NCBI GenBank assembly: GCA_002803225.1
Contig: NXFV01000748.1
Span: 62,001 to 126,000 of the forward strand
Origin: Gamarada debralockiae
Lineage: Eukaryota; Ascomycota; Leotiomycetes; Helotiales; Hyphodiscaceae
DNA: 64,000 nt
Direction: 5' to 3'
Positions within the stretch are counted from its first letter, which is position 1, and each line of letters begins with the position of its first letter. Shown here piece after piece: positions 11,184 through 22,003 of the stretch. The notes under the pieces were generated by a model that saw only the letters and a program-made list of their open reading frames with translations, did not search any database and had not been told where the DNA came from. The position numbers and the translations under genes were made by a program.

Positions 11184-12147
11184 TCATTCCTCAAAGAACC
11201 CACCATCACTATCATCCCCATCTTCGTTCACTACCCTATTTTTCTGTACCGCTTGTGATGCTCCAAATGCCTGATTTCTCTCGAATGCCATAGATTTATT
11301 CTTTGTCCTACCGGTACGCTCATCCTTAACCCTCTGGCTCCTTCTCTCTCTGCGATTCATTCCAGTCGTATCTGCCTTAGCAGCCTGAGGCTTCAGCTTT
11401 GGCTTCGCAGGCCTCATCTTCAATGGCTTTGGCGTAGCAACAGCCTTTGTAGTTGATACTCTATTCCGCAATCGATCGAGCGTTCCTTCTTCCATACACT
11501 TCTCTACCTCTGCCCACATAAGTGGTTTCGGCGCTGGCTCAGCCTTCTCCTCTCCATCCCCCCCATCGGCAGTGGAACTCTTCTGCGGGTACAAGCTAAC
11601 ATACGGTTCGCTGAGAGGGTAGTATTGTGTGTAATTGAGATCGACTTCCGCTACATGCATCTGCTCCTTCAGGACGTCAACTTCATCTGTCGATTCAGTT
11701 TCCAATAATCGTTTTCGAAGCTTCTTCAGCTGTCTCGTAGCCTTTTGACGTTCTGAATAAAACAATTAGCCATGGAAACACAGGTATGCAGATAATGTTT
11801 ATCATACCAAAGAATCGGACCATATGGTATCTCTTGATCATCTTCTGCCTAACCTTCTCTGCCTCTGCAGCGGCTAATTCCTGCTCGTATGCAGCAAGAG
11901 CTCGTTCGTCCTCTATGCGCACATTTGCTGGCAAATCCTCTGATCGTTCCAACTTTCTTGTGACATCGCGTATACGCTTCTTTATCGCATTGACGCTCGA
12001 GGCATGAGCTTGCTTCTTGTAGACCGGAGGTTCAGTTCTACGGGGCTTTTTGGCTGGCTTTGGATTGTTGCCGTAGACCTGGAATTGTCGTGACGCGTGG
12101 ACAGCCTCCTGAGGTTCAGAGTCTTGGTGTTTTCGCTTTGGGGCCAT
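11184..12147 (-). CDS. EFG1: rRNA-processing protein Efg1
   Basis: Exons 12147-11808 and 11752-11184 (minus strand) are joined by a 55-nt intron (GTATGA donor, TTCAG acceptor, phase 1), giving 302 residues. Efg1 is a nucleolar factor needed for early cleavage of pre-rRNA on the way to 18S rRNA and the small ribosomal subunit. The core matches the family: VNAIKKRIRDVTRKLER, LPANVRIEDERALAAYEQEL, KMIKRYHMVRFFERQKATR across the splice, then LKEQMHVAEVDLNYTQYYPL and EPYVSLYP. The N-terminus is basic and the C-terminus is lysine/arginine-rich (NRRERRSQRVKDERTGRTK) with an acidic end. The ATG at 12147 (MAPKRKHQDSE) is preferred to an in-frame upstream ATG at 12210 because the latter adds no family-like sequence. 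It is divergent from SEA4, 427 bases away. Confidence 0.92.
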
Positions 12148-12574
12148 CTTGTCACCTATGTGAGAAGTCTTGTTAGGCGTTGACTTGATTGTGAAGTCAA
12201 ATATATTCATTTTCCTTCAACTTTCAGAGAACCACCGAGCTCGGTTAAACAAATAACCGACACCGACTGCACGTGATTTGAACCAATAGATGAAATCAGC
12301 GACCAGTGAGTTTCTTTCCTTTTATCCCAAGCCGTCATCACACGAATGAACCAATCGAGAAAAGTTTGTTTGTGCTCGAGGGGTAGACTGAGGACTCGAT
12401 CCTGGTCTGGTTGAAAGCTGGGTCGCCGGGACAACACTAGAACTTCCATAACGTGCTAATGATATTTATCTGAATTGTAGACCGTCCAGACGCGAGAGGC
12501 TTCAAGGCTTGTTCCTGGGCTTCGACCCTTCCCTTAAGCAAAACGATTATCAGTTCAGGGAGACTCATTGCATC
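12148..12574. promoter_or_regulatory. Shared intergenic promoter region of EFG1 and SEA4
   Basis: The two start codons face away from each other and are 427 bases apart, so both promoters must lie here or overlap the 5' ends. The stretch includes CACGTG-like and pyrimidine-rich tracts (for example gcacgtgattt at about 12268-12279) but no clear TATA box. The position is certain if the two start codons are right; individual sites are not resolved. Confidence 0.5.
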
Positions 12575-15500
12575 ATGGATCGAAATGAAGGCATTGTTCG
12601 ATGGTCTCCAAATCCAGCAAGAGACGAGTTTATGACCATAAATCTGAACCATCGAATTATACAGATTTACGAACCCAAGGGACACGCAAAACCTGGCCAA
12701 TTTGACTACCAAAGAGTTTCCAAATTCAACGATTTCCCTCCGCTGAGTACATATGACTGGTCACCTACAATTCCAGGCCTCGTGGCATTGGGTACATCAC
12801 ATGGAGAGGTCCATCTATTACGGGTAGATGATGATTCCAATTCATATTTCACTCTGCCTCTTAAGCTACAGCGACTTTGCCAGTCTGTGGCTTTCAACAC
12901 CACTGGACTTCTTGCTGTTGGACTGGATAGAGTGCGCAATGATTCTTGCTTGCAGGTATGGGACGTCAACCAACGATTGGCAGGATGGGATCCAAAGCAG
13001 CCTGGATGGAATGCCCCAGTTATAACCTCGGATCCGAGGAAGTTAGAGGCCAGTCTTTCCATTACAAGCGTGAAATTCTTCAAAGACCAGCCGCAAACTC
13101 TCGTCGTGGGAGTCAAGAATCAGAGTGTCAAAATCCATGATCTCAGAGGTTGTGTTCCCTTGTCTTGCCATTCGCCCCATATACTGATATGTCTTCAGAT
13201 CCGAACTCAACTGTCGTAACATTCCAGACACGATGTAACAACAATCTTGCTATCGATTATACTGATCCCAACTACTTCGCATCCTCCTCCTTAGACCAAC
13301 CTGGACTGGTGGTCTGGGATCGCCGTGTAGCTGGACGCTCTTCGGCATCTCCAATGTATCTCGAGACTATTGACCAGGAGGAAGTGCCCTGGGGTGCCGT
13401 CCTTAAGTTGGATCGCGTTATCGAGACCCAGAAGAACGTTTATATTCGACAACTTCGATACTGTCGTGATCAGCGTGGTGCTTTGGGAATCCTATCAAGT
13501 GCTGGCCAGCTTCAAGTCTTCCAGACAAATAAGGAGTATGTGGAACCACGGTCTGTCAACGATGTACGGGGAAGTCCAGAATTACTGGAAGTCAGGAAGT
13601 CGTATGACCTCGAGTACCCATATTTTGATCCCGATCACAAGAGCAGAGTCGAAGACCGAATCGTTTCTTTTGACTGGCTCACACTTGGCACGCAGGAGCT
13701 TCCTGCCCGTGTTGTTGCCCTGAGAGCAAATGGAAAATTTGAGATCATGGCAATGCCAGCTGCAACGGCCGGTCAACTTTCAAAATTGATACCCTGGAAG
13801 CCCCCAAAACGCCGTGAGTAGGTGCGTTTTGATGTTTGCACGAGTGAATTTGCTCACCAAATTTTAGTTCAAGATCCATACATCTCCTTGATGAAGTTCC
13901 AGGATCCAAACGAGCGTGACGTGGTTCTTGGTCCACTATACGCGACTGAAGCCAAAGCTGACATTCCCATTTTTGGACCCGAGAAATTTACATCGAAGAA
14001 CGCGAAACAACGTTTGAACTCTACAGTCAAGCAAGCCCTACAATCAGAAAATAACCCAGTGGTGAATTTGCTTCCGACAATACAGCCAAAGATGGGTCAA
14101 GTACTAGGTAACATCAGTCAGCCTGGTGGATCGTTGAGTGAAGATCTCGACAAGTTGCAACTTGAAGCTCAAGGAGGAGATAAAAAAGTCAAGTCGGCCA
14201 CTTCAAAGAAGATTTCCTCAAGCAGAGAGTTGCACGACGAAGCTCATTATACCACACGAGGCGTTTCTACATCGACAGAGCCCAATACGGAATTGGTGGA
14301 TCATGTTATGCTTCAACGCTCTATCGACGGCTACTTGTTCGACTGCAAAGTAAACAGAGCCATCGTTAATGATGACGAGTGGTTGCAAGAGGTTTGGAAA
14401 TGGATCGAAAGCAAGCAAATTGTTCCCTAAATGTTAGTATCTGCTGACACATTTTTCAAGGTGCCGAAGAGGCAGCGAGTGAGGATGGAATGGTTTCTGG
14501 GCCTCTCGATCTAAGTTACATGGGTGTTTATACTGTCTGGATGAACCTGCTTGGTGGGTGTCGTGAATTCCTTTCGATTGCAAAACTGACTTTCTACAGG
14601 TGAGAAGGCGAAATCGCGTCTCATTGATAGTACTATTATCCCCGACGCAACCCAGTGGGAGCACCTCATTGCTAGCATCAATAAACAAGCTGATCGTCCG
14701 GCTTTTGATGGCGTCAGCACAGTTAAGCCCCAACATCGACAACTCTGTCTGGCAATCTGCGGCCTCGTTAAAACCTCCTCTGAGCTGGAAGAAGACTTGA
14801 AGACTTTGGAGCAACAAGGTAAATATACAATAGCGGCTGCGTGGGCACTCTTCGAAGGCATCCCCAAACGCGCCGTCGATATCTTGAGAAGCGCTGGGAC
14901 AGATCTGCTATTCGTCGCTATGGCACTCGACATCAAACTCAAGACTAGTGCACCCCTGGATGTGGACATCGAACAATGGAACAAAGCACTGGAGGCCCAC
15001 CCTCAAATGGCAGAGGACCCGTACTTGCGTGCTATCTATGGTTATATCACTACTGGAAACTGGTCAGCCATCGCCGACGAAGCCGGCCTTCCGTTGCGTG
15101 ACCGTGTTGGAGTTGCTCTTCGAAACTTCCCTGACGATCAACTCACGGAATGGCTCTCGAAGCAGATGGTGGAAGCAACTCGCACTGGAGACATCGAAGG
15201 CATTGTTTTGGCTGGCATAACCGACAATATGGCCGACATCCTCGCGAAATACATCGAGAAGTTCCTCGACTACCAGACTCCGATCCTCATCATGTCGTTC
15301 TGCTATCCCAGATACATCAGCGATGTCCGCTGTGGAGCATGGCGTACTAGTTACAAAGACTTCCTGCAACGCCACAAGAAGTATATCCTCCGTGTCAAGT
15401 TCGAACAGCAATCAACAATTAAGAGCCGTATGCGGGATGGGACTCCCGTAATCAAGCCTCCGCCAAGACAAATCACGATTCGATGCCTCAACTGCGATGC

Positions 15501-15882
15501 CCAGACTGCCAATGACCTCTCCAATTCTGGAGCTCCGCCAACATCTGCACCCGACCCATCATCAACCACAGTCGACAACCGCAATCCTTTGACTGCTTCC
15601 GGTATCAATGCAGGTCTCTGCTGTCCCAAATGTGGTTCACACCTAGGCCGCTGTACTGTGTGCATGGAGATTGTTGGAGTGCCCCGTTCAGACCGGCCCG
15701 AGCAGTCGAATGATCCTGCGGTACGTCGGATGGCCAACTTCCCAACTTTCTGTCTTAAGTGCAAGCATGTCACCCATATGGATCACTCGGTGGCTTGGTT
15801 CAGCAGACATATTGAGTGCCCGGTCCCGGAGTGTCGATGCCAATGCAATGAAAAGCCCGGCCAACAGAAAGATATTGCTTAG
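12575..15882 (+). CDS. SEA4: SEA complex / GATOR2 subunit Sea4 (Mios orthologue)
   Basis: Proposed exons are 12575-13148, 13199-13813, 13868-14410, 14461-14553 and 14600-15882, totalling 1035 residues. Sea4/Mios is part of the vacuole/lysosome-associated complex that relays amino-acid status to TORC1. The N-terminal half is a WD-repeat propeller (IVRWSPNPARDEF, STYDWSPTIPGLVALG, LLAVGLDRVRND, CLQVWDV, LVVWDRRVAGR). The middle contains the alpha-solenoid (GKYTIAAAWALFEGIP, AVDILRSAG). The C-terminus (about 900-1025) has the paired zinc-binding cysteines CLNCD, CPKCGSHLGRCTVC, and the Mios-type ending CLKCKHVTHMDHSVAWFSRH, ECPVPECRCQC. The first intron's donor (GTTGTG) is weak. The intron 14411-14460 has to be GC-AG (donor GCAAGC, branch CTGAC, acceptor TTCAAG) to keep frame and give WKWIESAEEAASEDGM; a GT donor at 14422 with a different acceptor is a poorer alternative. 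Confidence 0.9.
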
Positions 15883-16611
15883 GGGCCTTCAAGCAGGTTG
15901 GGAGAGGTTCTGAGACAATGGGGTCGTGGTTTGTCATTTAGAGATTCCGATTTTCCACATGGCGGAGAAGTAGCACATGATGGCGTTTGAGGGGATACCC
16001 ACTTGATTGTAAGATGGATCTACAATGAGGGCTATCACAAACTTGTATGATAATGGACAATATCACGCAGAAATACAACATTCCTTTCGAATTTTGGGGT
16101 GGATTTCAAGTGTACTTATTCTGGTCCCTTCGAAGGCTGAAATGTTCTTCCTTGGCATTTTTAGGGTTGGCAAAGGGCTCCTAACGGTTTACTCAACTAG
16201 AATAACTTCCTGACTTGAGATCTTACATCGACCCGAGCTCTTAAATAAGGCAGTCCTCGAGCCAACGAAAAAGGAAGCCTAGGGGGCGAATGAGACATAC
16301 ACGTGACCCTTGGTGACGTATTGACAGGGGAAGCTTTCATTCCCTCGACGCTCTATCGTTTAGGCTAGGTACACGTTCCTGAATCACTTAAATCTCAAAA
16401 AGTTGTCTGTAAGTTGGACTACTCTGATTCTCTGGAAGTTAAAGTCGTGATTCGGTGTCTTTCTTGATTTTCTTTGTTAAAGGGGGACCTTACTGTACAT
16501 TAAATACTCGAGTCCCGAACCTGACCAACAAACAGTCAACAAGCTGTCAAACTCCACAAACGCGGAACACGCGCAACGAAACGAATTCGCAGAATCAGCA
16601 AACCTTCCATC
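15883..16611. other. Intergenic: SEA4 3' flank and promoter of the next gene
   Basis: About 730 bases. It includes the SEA4 downstream region and, from roughly 16290, a likely promoter/leader for the proline-rich gene (a TGACGTA motif at about 16314 resembles a bZIP-type site). No convincing coding frame was seen. Confidence 0.5.
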
Positions 16612-17370
16612 ATGTCCGGCATACCGATCTATACCTCCAGCCCCATCAACGCTTCCAAGGCGTCTGGCACGACTCCGCAGACGGCAGCGCCAGGAACGCA
16701 GACAACACCTTTTGCTCCGAACCCCGTTCCCGCTACGACGACCGCTTCATCATCCACTTCTTCATACCCAGCAGCACAGCATGGTGCAGCTGCACCTGCC
16801 CCAACTGGAGCAGCACAGCGTTATGCGCCCGTGCAACCAACTCCTACCACGAAGACCGACATTGGAGGTCCTCCAGCACCTCAGCCAGGCGCTGTTCCTA
16901 CTCCCTTGAGCAGAAGCACCATACCTCCTCCACCGAAAGCAGGGGAAACCTACCGTCCTCCCGCACCATCCTCAATGTCCCAACCATATCCCCCGCAAAT
17001 GTCGATTCCCCCTCCTGCTTCCGCATATGGAGCGCGGCATCCTACCTCATCCACGAGCAGCTCGACTACACGTTCTTCCGCATATCCGGCTCCCATCCCG
17101 AATGCAGATTATGACGCTCCTCGACGAAGTCTAGAGCACCCTCCGGGGTACCAGCAAAACTCGTACGCCTCAGAGCTTTCAAGCGATCAAAGACAGGCAC
17201 AAGATGCTGCTAATAATAGTTCCGGCCTTGGAGGATATGGAGGTTCTGAGAAGGGCAGTGGTATCGATACCGAAAGCGTGTGGAATACGGCAAGCAAGTG
17301 GGTCACGGCAGCGGGGAACAAGTTGTCGGAGACTGAACAGGAGATCTGGCGGAGGATCAACAAGGAATAA
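16612..17370 (+). CDS. Proline/serine-rich protein with conserved C-terminal helix (252 aa)
   Basis: A single exon of 252 residues starts at ATG 16612 (MSGIPIYTSSPINASKA). Residues 1-190 are rich in Pro, Ser, Thr, Ala and Gln and are probably disordered, with polyproline runs (TIPPPPKAGETYRPP; MSIPPPASAYG). The last 35 residues change character: ESVWNTASKWVTAAGNKL, SETEQEIWRRINKE forms an amphipathic tryptophan-containing helix. This combination of conserved N-terminal tripeptide context and C-terminal W-x-x-A-x-K-W helix recurs, as I recall, in ascomycete proteins annotated only as hypothetical. There is no signal peptide or membrane segment. Function unknown; the end helix may be a binding or membrane-contact element. 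Confidence 0.8.
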   Translation: MSGIPIYTSSPINASKASGTTPQTAAPGTQTTPFAPNPVPATTTASSSTSSYPAAQHGAAAPAPTGAAQRYAPVQPTPTTKTDIGGPPAPQPGAVPTPLSRSTIPPPPKAGETYRPPAPSSMSQPYPPQMSIPPPASAYGARHPTSSTSSSTTRSSAYPAPIPNADYDAPRRSLEHPPGYQQNSYASELSSDQRQAQDAANNSSGLGGYGGSEKGSGIDTESVWNTASKWVTAAGNKLSETEQEIWRRINKE

Positions 17371-19993
17371 TGAAATGTTTCTTTTGGATCATGAAATATC
17401 GATTTGCAATCAAGAGTTTCTCAGGGGTTAAGTCTATGTCATCGATGGGTCTTGCGGGTGTTCGAAGTTCAAAATAGATTCCGTCATTCAGGGGTTTGTG
17501 AATACGGGAGCACACGCCACAGGTTGGATGTTTCTCCTTATGGGATTTTCGCATGAATCTTGGCTGGCGTTGAGGCTGAGGGGTCGCGTCATTGAAGAAA
17601 AAGGGACGATGATAAGATAGGAAAGGGGGGGATGAGCGGGGGATGGGTCAACGTCGCGCGGTCATGCCGAGAAGAATCCATAGAACGTGCTCAACGCGTA
17701 CGTGTTTTTTTCAGCCGAAAGTATCGATATTGGCAGCAAGATCCGCATATGAGCGGTCTTATTGACAGTGATCATCTACATCCGGCAATACCAACTACCA
17801 AATTCAGACGAGAATGTCATGCAAGTCCTAACAGCGCCGAACATCCCCCGCAACTTTCGCAAGGAACCAAGTAAGGTACGGCAAGGTTACTGAGTTTTCA
17901 GGAATTGTACAAGGTCAGCAGGCCCACAAAGTTGGAAAAGGGAAGCAGAATTTGTTCTGTGCTAATTTCGTCTTTCATCTCGAGCGTTATGGGGCCAGGG
18001 ACGTTGCGAGAGTTCCCGTATCTCCAAGAGTCAGACGGTCCGAACTACTGAGCGGGGGGACCTGACAGAATGTAGAACAGTTCAGAATTATCGGATGACC
18101 CCGTTGCCGCGACTTGATGATGGTTCTGTGTTGGAGAAGAGCCTGATGAGGGTTTGGAAGATCTCCCGTCGTCTGAAGAGGCTTATCCGTCCGAACCCAC
18201 GGACTATGGTATCAGATGGCGAGGAATCGAGCGAGAATCAGGACGTTCGAACTACTCCGACAGAATTCTAGACATTTCAAGTCACCAAGTTGACACTGAC
18301 GTCGAGTTTTAGATGTACTCAACAGTAAACTCAGCAAAGTCTATTTCTCATGGTGCAATCCAATCACGCCGCATGCTGTGTAACTCAGTGCGTCGCTTAA
18401 GAAGAGCCTTCCCCTGGCCCACAAGTTTCAGATCGTACACTTGAGACACTTCGCTTAAGCGCCCCCTGTCTCCCTCCACAAATGGCAGCAGACCTCAACG
18501 ACGTCTCACACACATCTTGAAACTTTTGCAGGTGGACCTCGCATTCGCACAATCCAGAGGACGTAGGGCCGATACAGGATGCTCCTTCTTATGGCCATCA
18601 AAAACTCTCTTCATCAAGCTAGCCAAGCCATGTCCTACCAATTCCGGTTTTTATGTGGTCATCAGTGCGGTCTTCGAGTTTCTACTTCCCCATTATCTTC
18701 TATAATAGGGCTGATATGCCTCGTTGTACATTCGCAACATCCGGGAGGATCCCTGACCGATGTGGAAGATCCTCAAACAGACCCAGATCTTGCTGCCAAA
18801 TACAATCCTAGTTCATGGCCATGGTTGGTGGCCAGAACGGCCTCGAAGTGTACGACTTCCTCGTCGTCATTGGCCATGGCTGATTTCAGGCGGCTTATTC
18901 AAATCAGTAAGTCCCAGACGTTACAGCAAGGTCCCGTTAAGGTTGTCCGGAGACCCAAGTGGAGGGACAGAATTGTGGTTCCATTTCCAGTGTTCGAGAG
19001 GGTGGTGAGCCGGACGCATCATATACTCCCTCAGCCGGCCCTTCTAAGCCTGGCTTACCCCAGAGAAGAGCCTTAATCATGTGGTGGCGTCCCGATGAGA
19101 CTTGACAAGCCACCCCCTTCTAGACTCCCACTGCTGCTGGATGAACATGTGCCAGTCTCAGTTCTTCAGCAATCAATACTCCTCCACCAAAAGCAGAAAT
19201 CCCGAATCCCTGACGGCCCATCGAGTTCCGACACCGACTCACTGACTTTAGCTGCGAGACCACCCTGGACTGCCAAGAACCCTCGGTCAAGCGTCTTTCC
19301 AGACCTCACGACACAAGTTTTGTGAGGTTTGGCTTGTATCAGGAACATCCCGACTCCCGGACAGGGCTGCTTACTGGATCAATCCGCTGCAGGCTTCCCT
19401 CGACGTACAAATTGTATTTCTTCTCATATACCTCTAGGGTCCTGCACTGCCCCTCTTCCACCTTTTCCGGTTGTCCCAATCGCAAGTCTTCCTATTCTAT
19501 TCGACCAGTCACTCCTTTACGGTCTTTTTTTTAATTTCGCTTTCTTCTGCTCTATATACTGGGAGCTGGCTCTCATCTACCTCAAGCCAGGCCGCGCAGA
19601 TCATCAAAAGAGTTTGTTCCTATACTTTGCATAGCACAACTCACCACACTCATTTCCGCCGCCACCGCGCACACACAAATCTAGTAATTCTTACCCACAC
19701 CCTCATCGCGAGGCATCGTTGTCCAATTTTGTTTCACTGGGATTCCCAAAGAAACTCTACGCATTCCTTACATCGTCCCGAAGAGTATAACATACTTAGA
19801 TCTTAACCGGCTCTTGGTACGTTACAATCCACATCCTCTAGCATTGGACTCCCGATCCCTGGTCTAGTGGATCCTGCATCCACTATCTTCTCTTCATAAC
19901 TCTTCATAAAGACTACCCAGGCTGACGACGATACTTCAGGCTTGACAGATCGGTTCCTGGATTCTAATCGATAAACGTGGAAAATAATTCGCC
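17371..19993. other. Long intergenic region and pyrimidine-rich leader
   Basis: About 2.6 kb without a supported gene. Short open frames, such as 18579-19076, have no family resemblance and unremarkable composition. From about 19400 the plus strand becomes C/T-rich, typical of a long 5' leader of a fungal regulatory gene, and it leads into the Rua1-type gene at 19994. No repeat or tRNA was recognised. Confidence 0.5.
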
Positions 19994-22003
19994 ATGGACC
20001 CCAACCAGGCGCAGCTGTGAGCACTCCCTCCATTGCCCCTCCACAACATCTTTACTTACACTCGACATCAGTCGCCGTCAGATATCGACACCTTCCTTTA
20101 CATTCAACCCCAACAACAAGTTCAGAAGAGACTACCCTCCTCGATCATTTGCAACAACCCCAGTCACCATGAACCCGAATGAGGTGTCAATGAAAGCTGA
20201 ACCTGTTGGACTTGGGATGTGGTCTTCACCAACCCTTCAGACGGTCACTAGACCAAGACCAGCAACGATACACGAGAGCGGGTTTTCATATTGCATGTCA
20301 GAGGAATACACATCTTTACCTGCATGGGACTCTTCGACAATGCCAATGCAACAACTCCATCATGATGGACTATCTCAGACCTATGCAGTGAACCAAGACT
20401 TTTATCCTCCTTCCTCTATGGGAGAACGTAAGTTTGCTTATGATTATGGCAATTTAGGAAGAAGAGCCTCGACTGACTTCGACTCAGATAACTGGAACGC
20501 AAAGCCATGCGACGATGGGATAGATTTGCAAAGCTTGGATACCGATATGAATATGGGCCAAGCATATACGACTGATGAGGCTGTTCCAATACTTGACTTG
20601 AGATACTCTGGACCAGGAATGGACAGTGATCGTCTTAGTATGGACCAATCATATAGCTCTCGACGTATGTCTGGTTCCTCATTCACAATGTCGACTACAG
20701 GCGCCCTCTCAGAAATGCCATCTTACGAGGATTTCTCTGCAACATTATCAGAGGCGCCATCTTTTAGTTCTGACTACCCACCACCATCAAACCGCAACTC
20801 CCTTATGTCTTCAACTCAGTTGTCACCAGTGGCATCACCGAGAATGACGCCCCAAAACCGCTCCGAACTCGTTCGAACTCAGAGCAGAGGGCGCGCATCC
20901 CCCTCGCCAAGGCCAAGCATGCGCTCAGCACCATACAACATGGACAGTACCCGCAGCAAGAGATGGTCAACAGGATCATACGCACCACTGCCGAATCGAC
21001 GGCCTTCACCATTTGTTTATCACCAAGGGCATGAGACTTTCACCCCTCATCCTCCGAGAATGTCGTCTAGACACTCGTCTCCGACTCTTCCGAACGCTCA
21101 ACTTCCTCTGAACTTGAGCAATTTACAAACGCAACAACATCCTTTCCTATTGTCAAACAACACAGGCTTCCATCGCAATACCATGCTCCTCCCCTCTCAT
21201 ACTTTCCACGAACCACACCAATTCGAAACTCCACCACCTTTACTTTCACACGGTCTTTTTCGCATGTTACAAAGCAACGCTGACCCTCACTCGTTGCACT
21301 CGCACTACACTGATCTCAGCGATCCACCCGACCTTTACGCCTCACTCCATGAGGAGCAAGTCCCACCACCGCCAGAAGACATGAATCCCAGCGACCCAGA
21401 TCTCATTCCCCACGAGCAGGAGCTTCGTTTTGACGGCGACCTCTACACGCCTCGTTGGGTTCGCGGTCACGGGAATAAGCGCGAGGGCTGGTGTGGAATC
21501 TGCAAGCCAGGACGATGGCTCGTCCTGAAGAATAGCGCTTTCTGGTACGACAAGAGTTTCACGCACGGTATCAGCGCTGCGACGGGGAGCCCCTTTCAAG
21601 AGCCGCAAGAAACCCGACGCATGGATGGGAATCCCGACGTGTGGGAAGGTCTGTGCGGAAGCTGTAACGAGTGGGTTGCTCTCGTGAGCAGCAAAAAGAA
21701 AGGGACCACTTGGTTCAGACACGCCTACAAAGTAAGCTGGCAATCCTCCAAACATTTTCAAACAAGGTCACTGACATTTCATAGTGCCATACGCATCCTA
21801 AGATCAAGGATGCGCCGAAACGTCGCCGCGAGAGTTCTCATACGAGAGCGTTGGGCGCAGCTGCAATGGCTAAACCCAAGATCGAAACGCCATTGACGCC
21901 CCAGATGACTCCAGCAGCTTCGGTATCGAGCACACCTACGCCGGGAGTACTTCAACAGCGCAAGACGATCAGTCCATTGGAAAGCCTGTCAGGGATGATA
22001 TAA
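19994..22003 (+). CDS. Rua1-type transcription regulator (C-terminal Rua1/DUF4451 zinc domain)
   Basis: Exons 19994-20016, 20072-21731 and 21785-22003 give 633 residues; both introns are GT-AG (55 and 53 nt). The first exon encodes only MDPNQAQ plus two bases and joins in phase to a segment reading RRQISTPSFTFNP. The long middle is rich in serine, proline, methionine and glutamine, with many SP sites, as in fungal activators. The C-terminal domain (about 465-565) carries the family pattern: YTPRWVRGHGNKREGWCGIC, GRWLVLKNSAFWYDKSFTHGIS, EGLCGSCNEWVALVSSKKK, TTWFRHAYK-CHTH across the last intron. The cysteines and histidines are placed for zinc binding. The named family member, Rua1 of Ustilago maydis, activates glycolipid biosynthesis; the target here is unknown. 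A basic tail (KDAPKRRRES) may be a nuclear signal. Confidence 0.85.

Noticed and set aside
12509..12574. Upstream non-ATG extension of SEA4
   Set aside because: The extra residues start at TTG and are not family-like; ATG 12575 begins directly with the propeller.
18579..19076. 165-codon frame in the Rua1-type gene's upstream region
   Set aside because: No motif, unremarkable composition, and it lies in a likely promoter/leader region.
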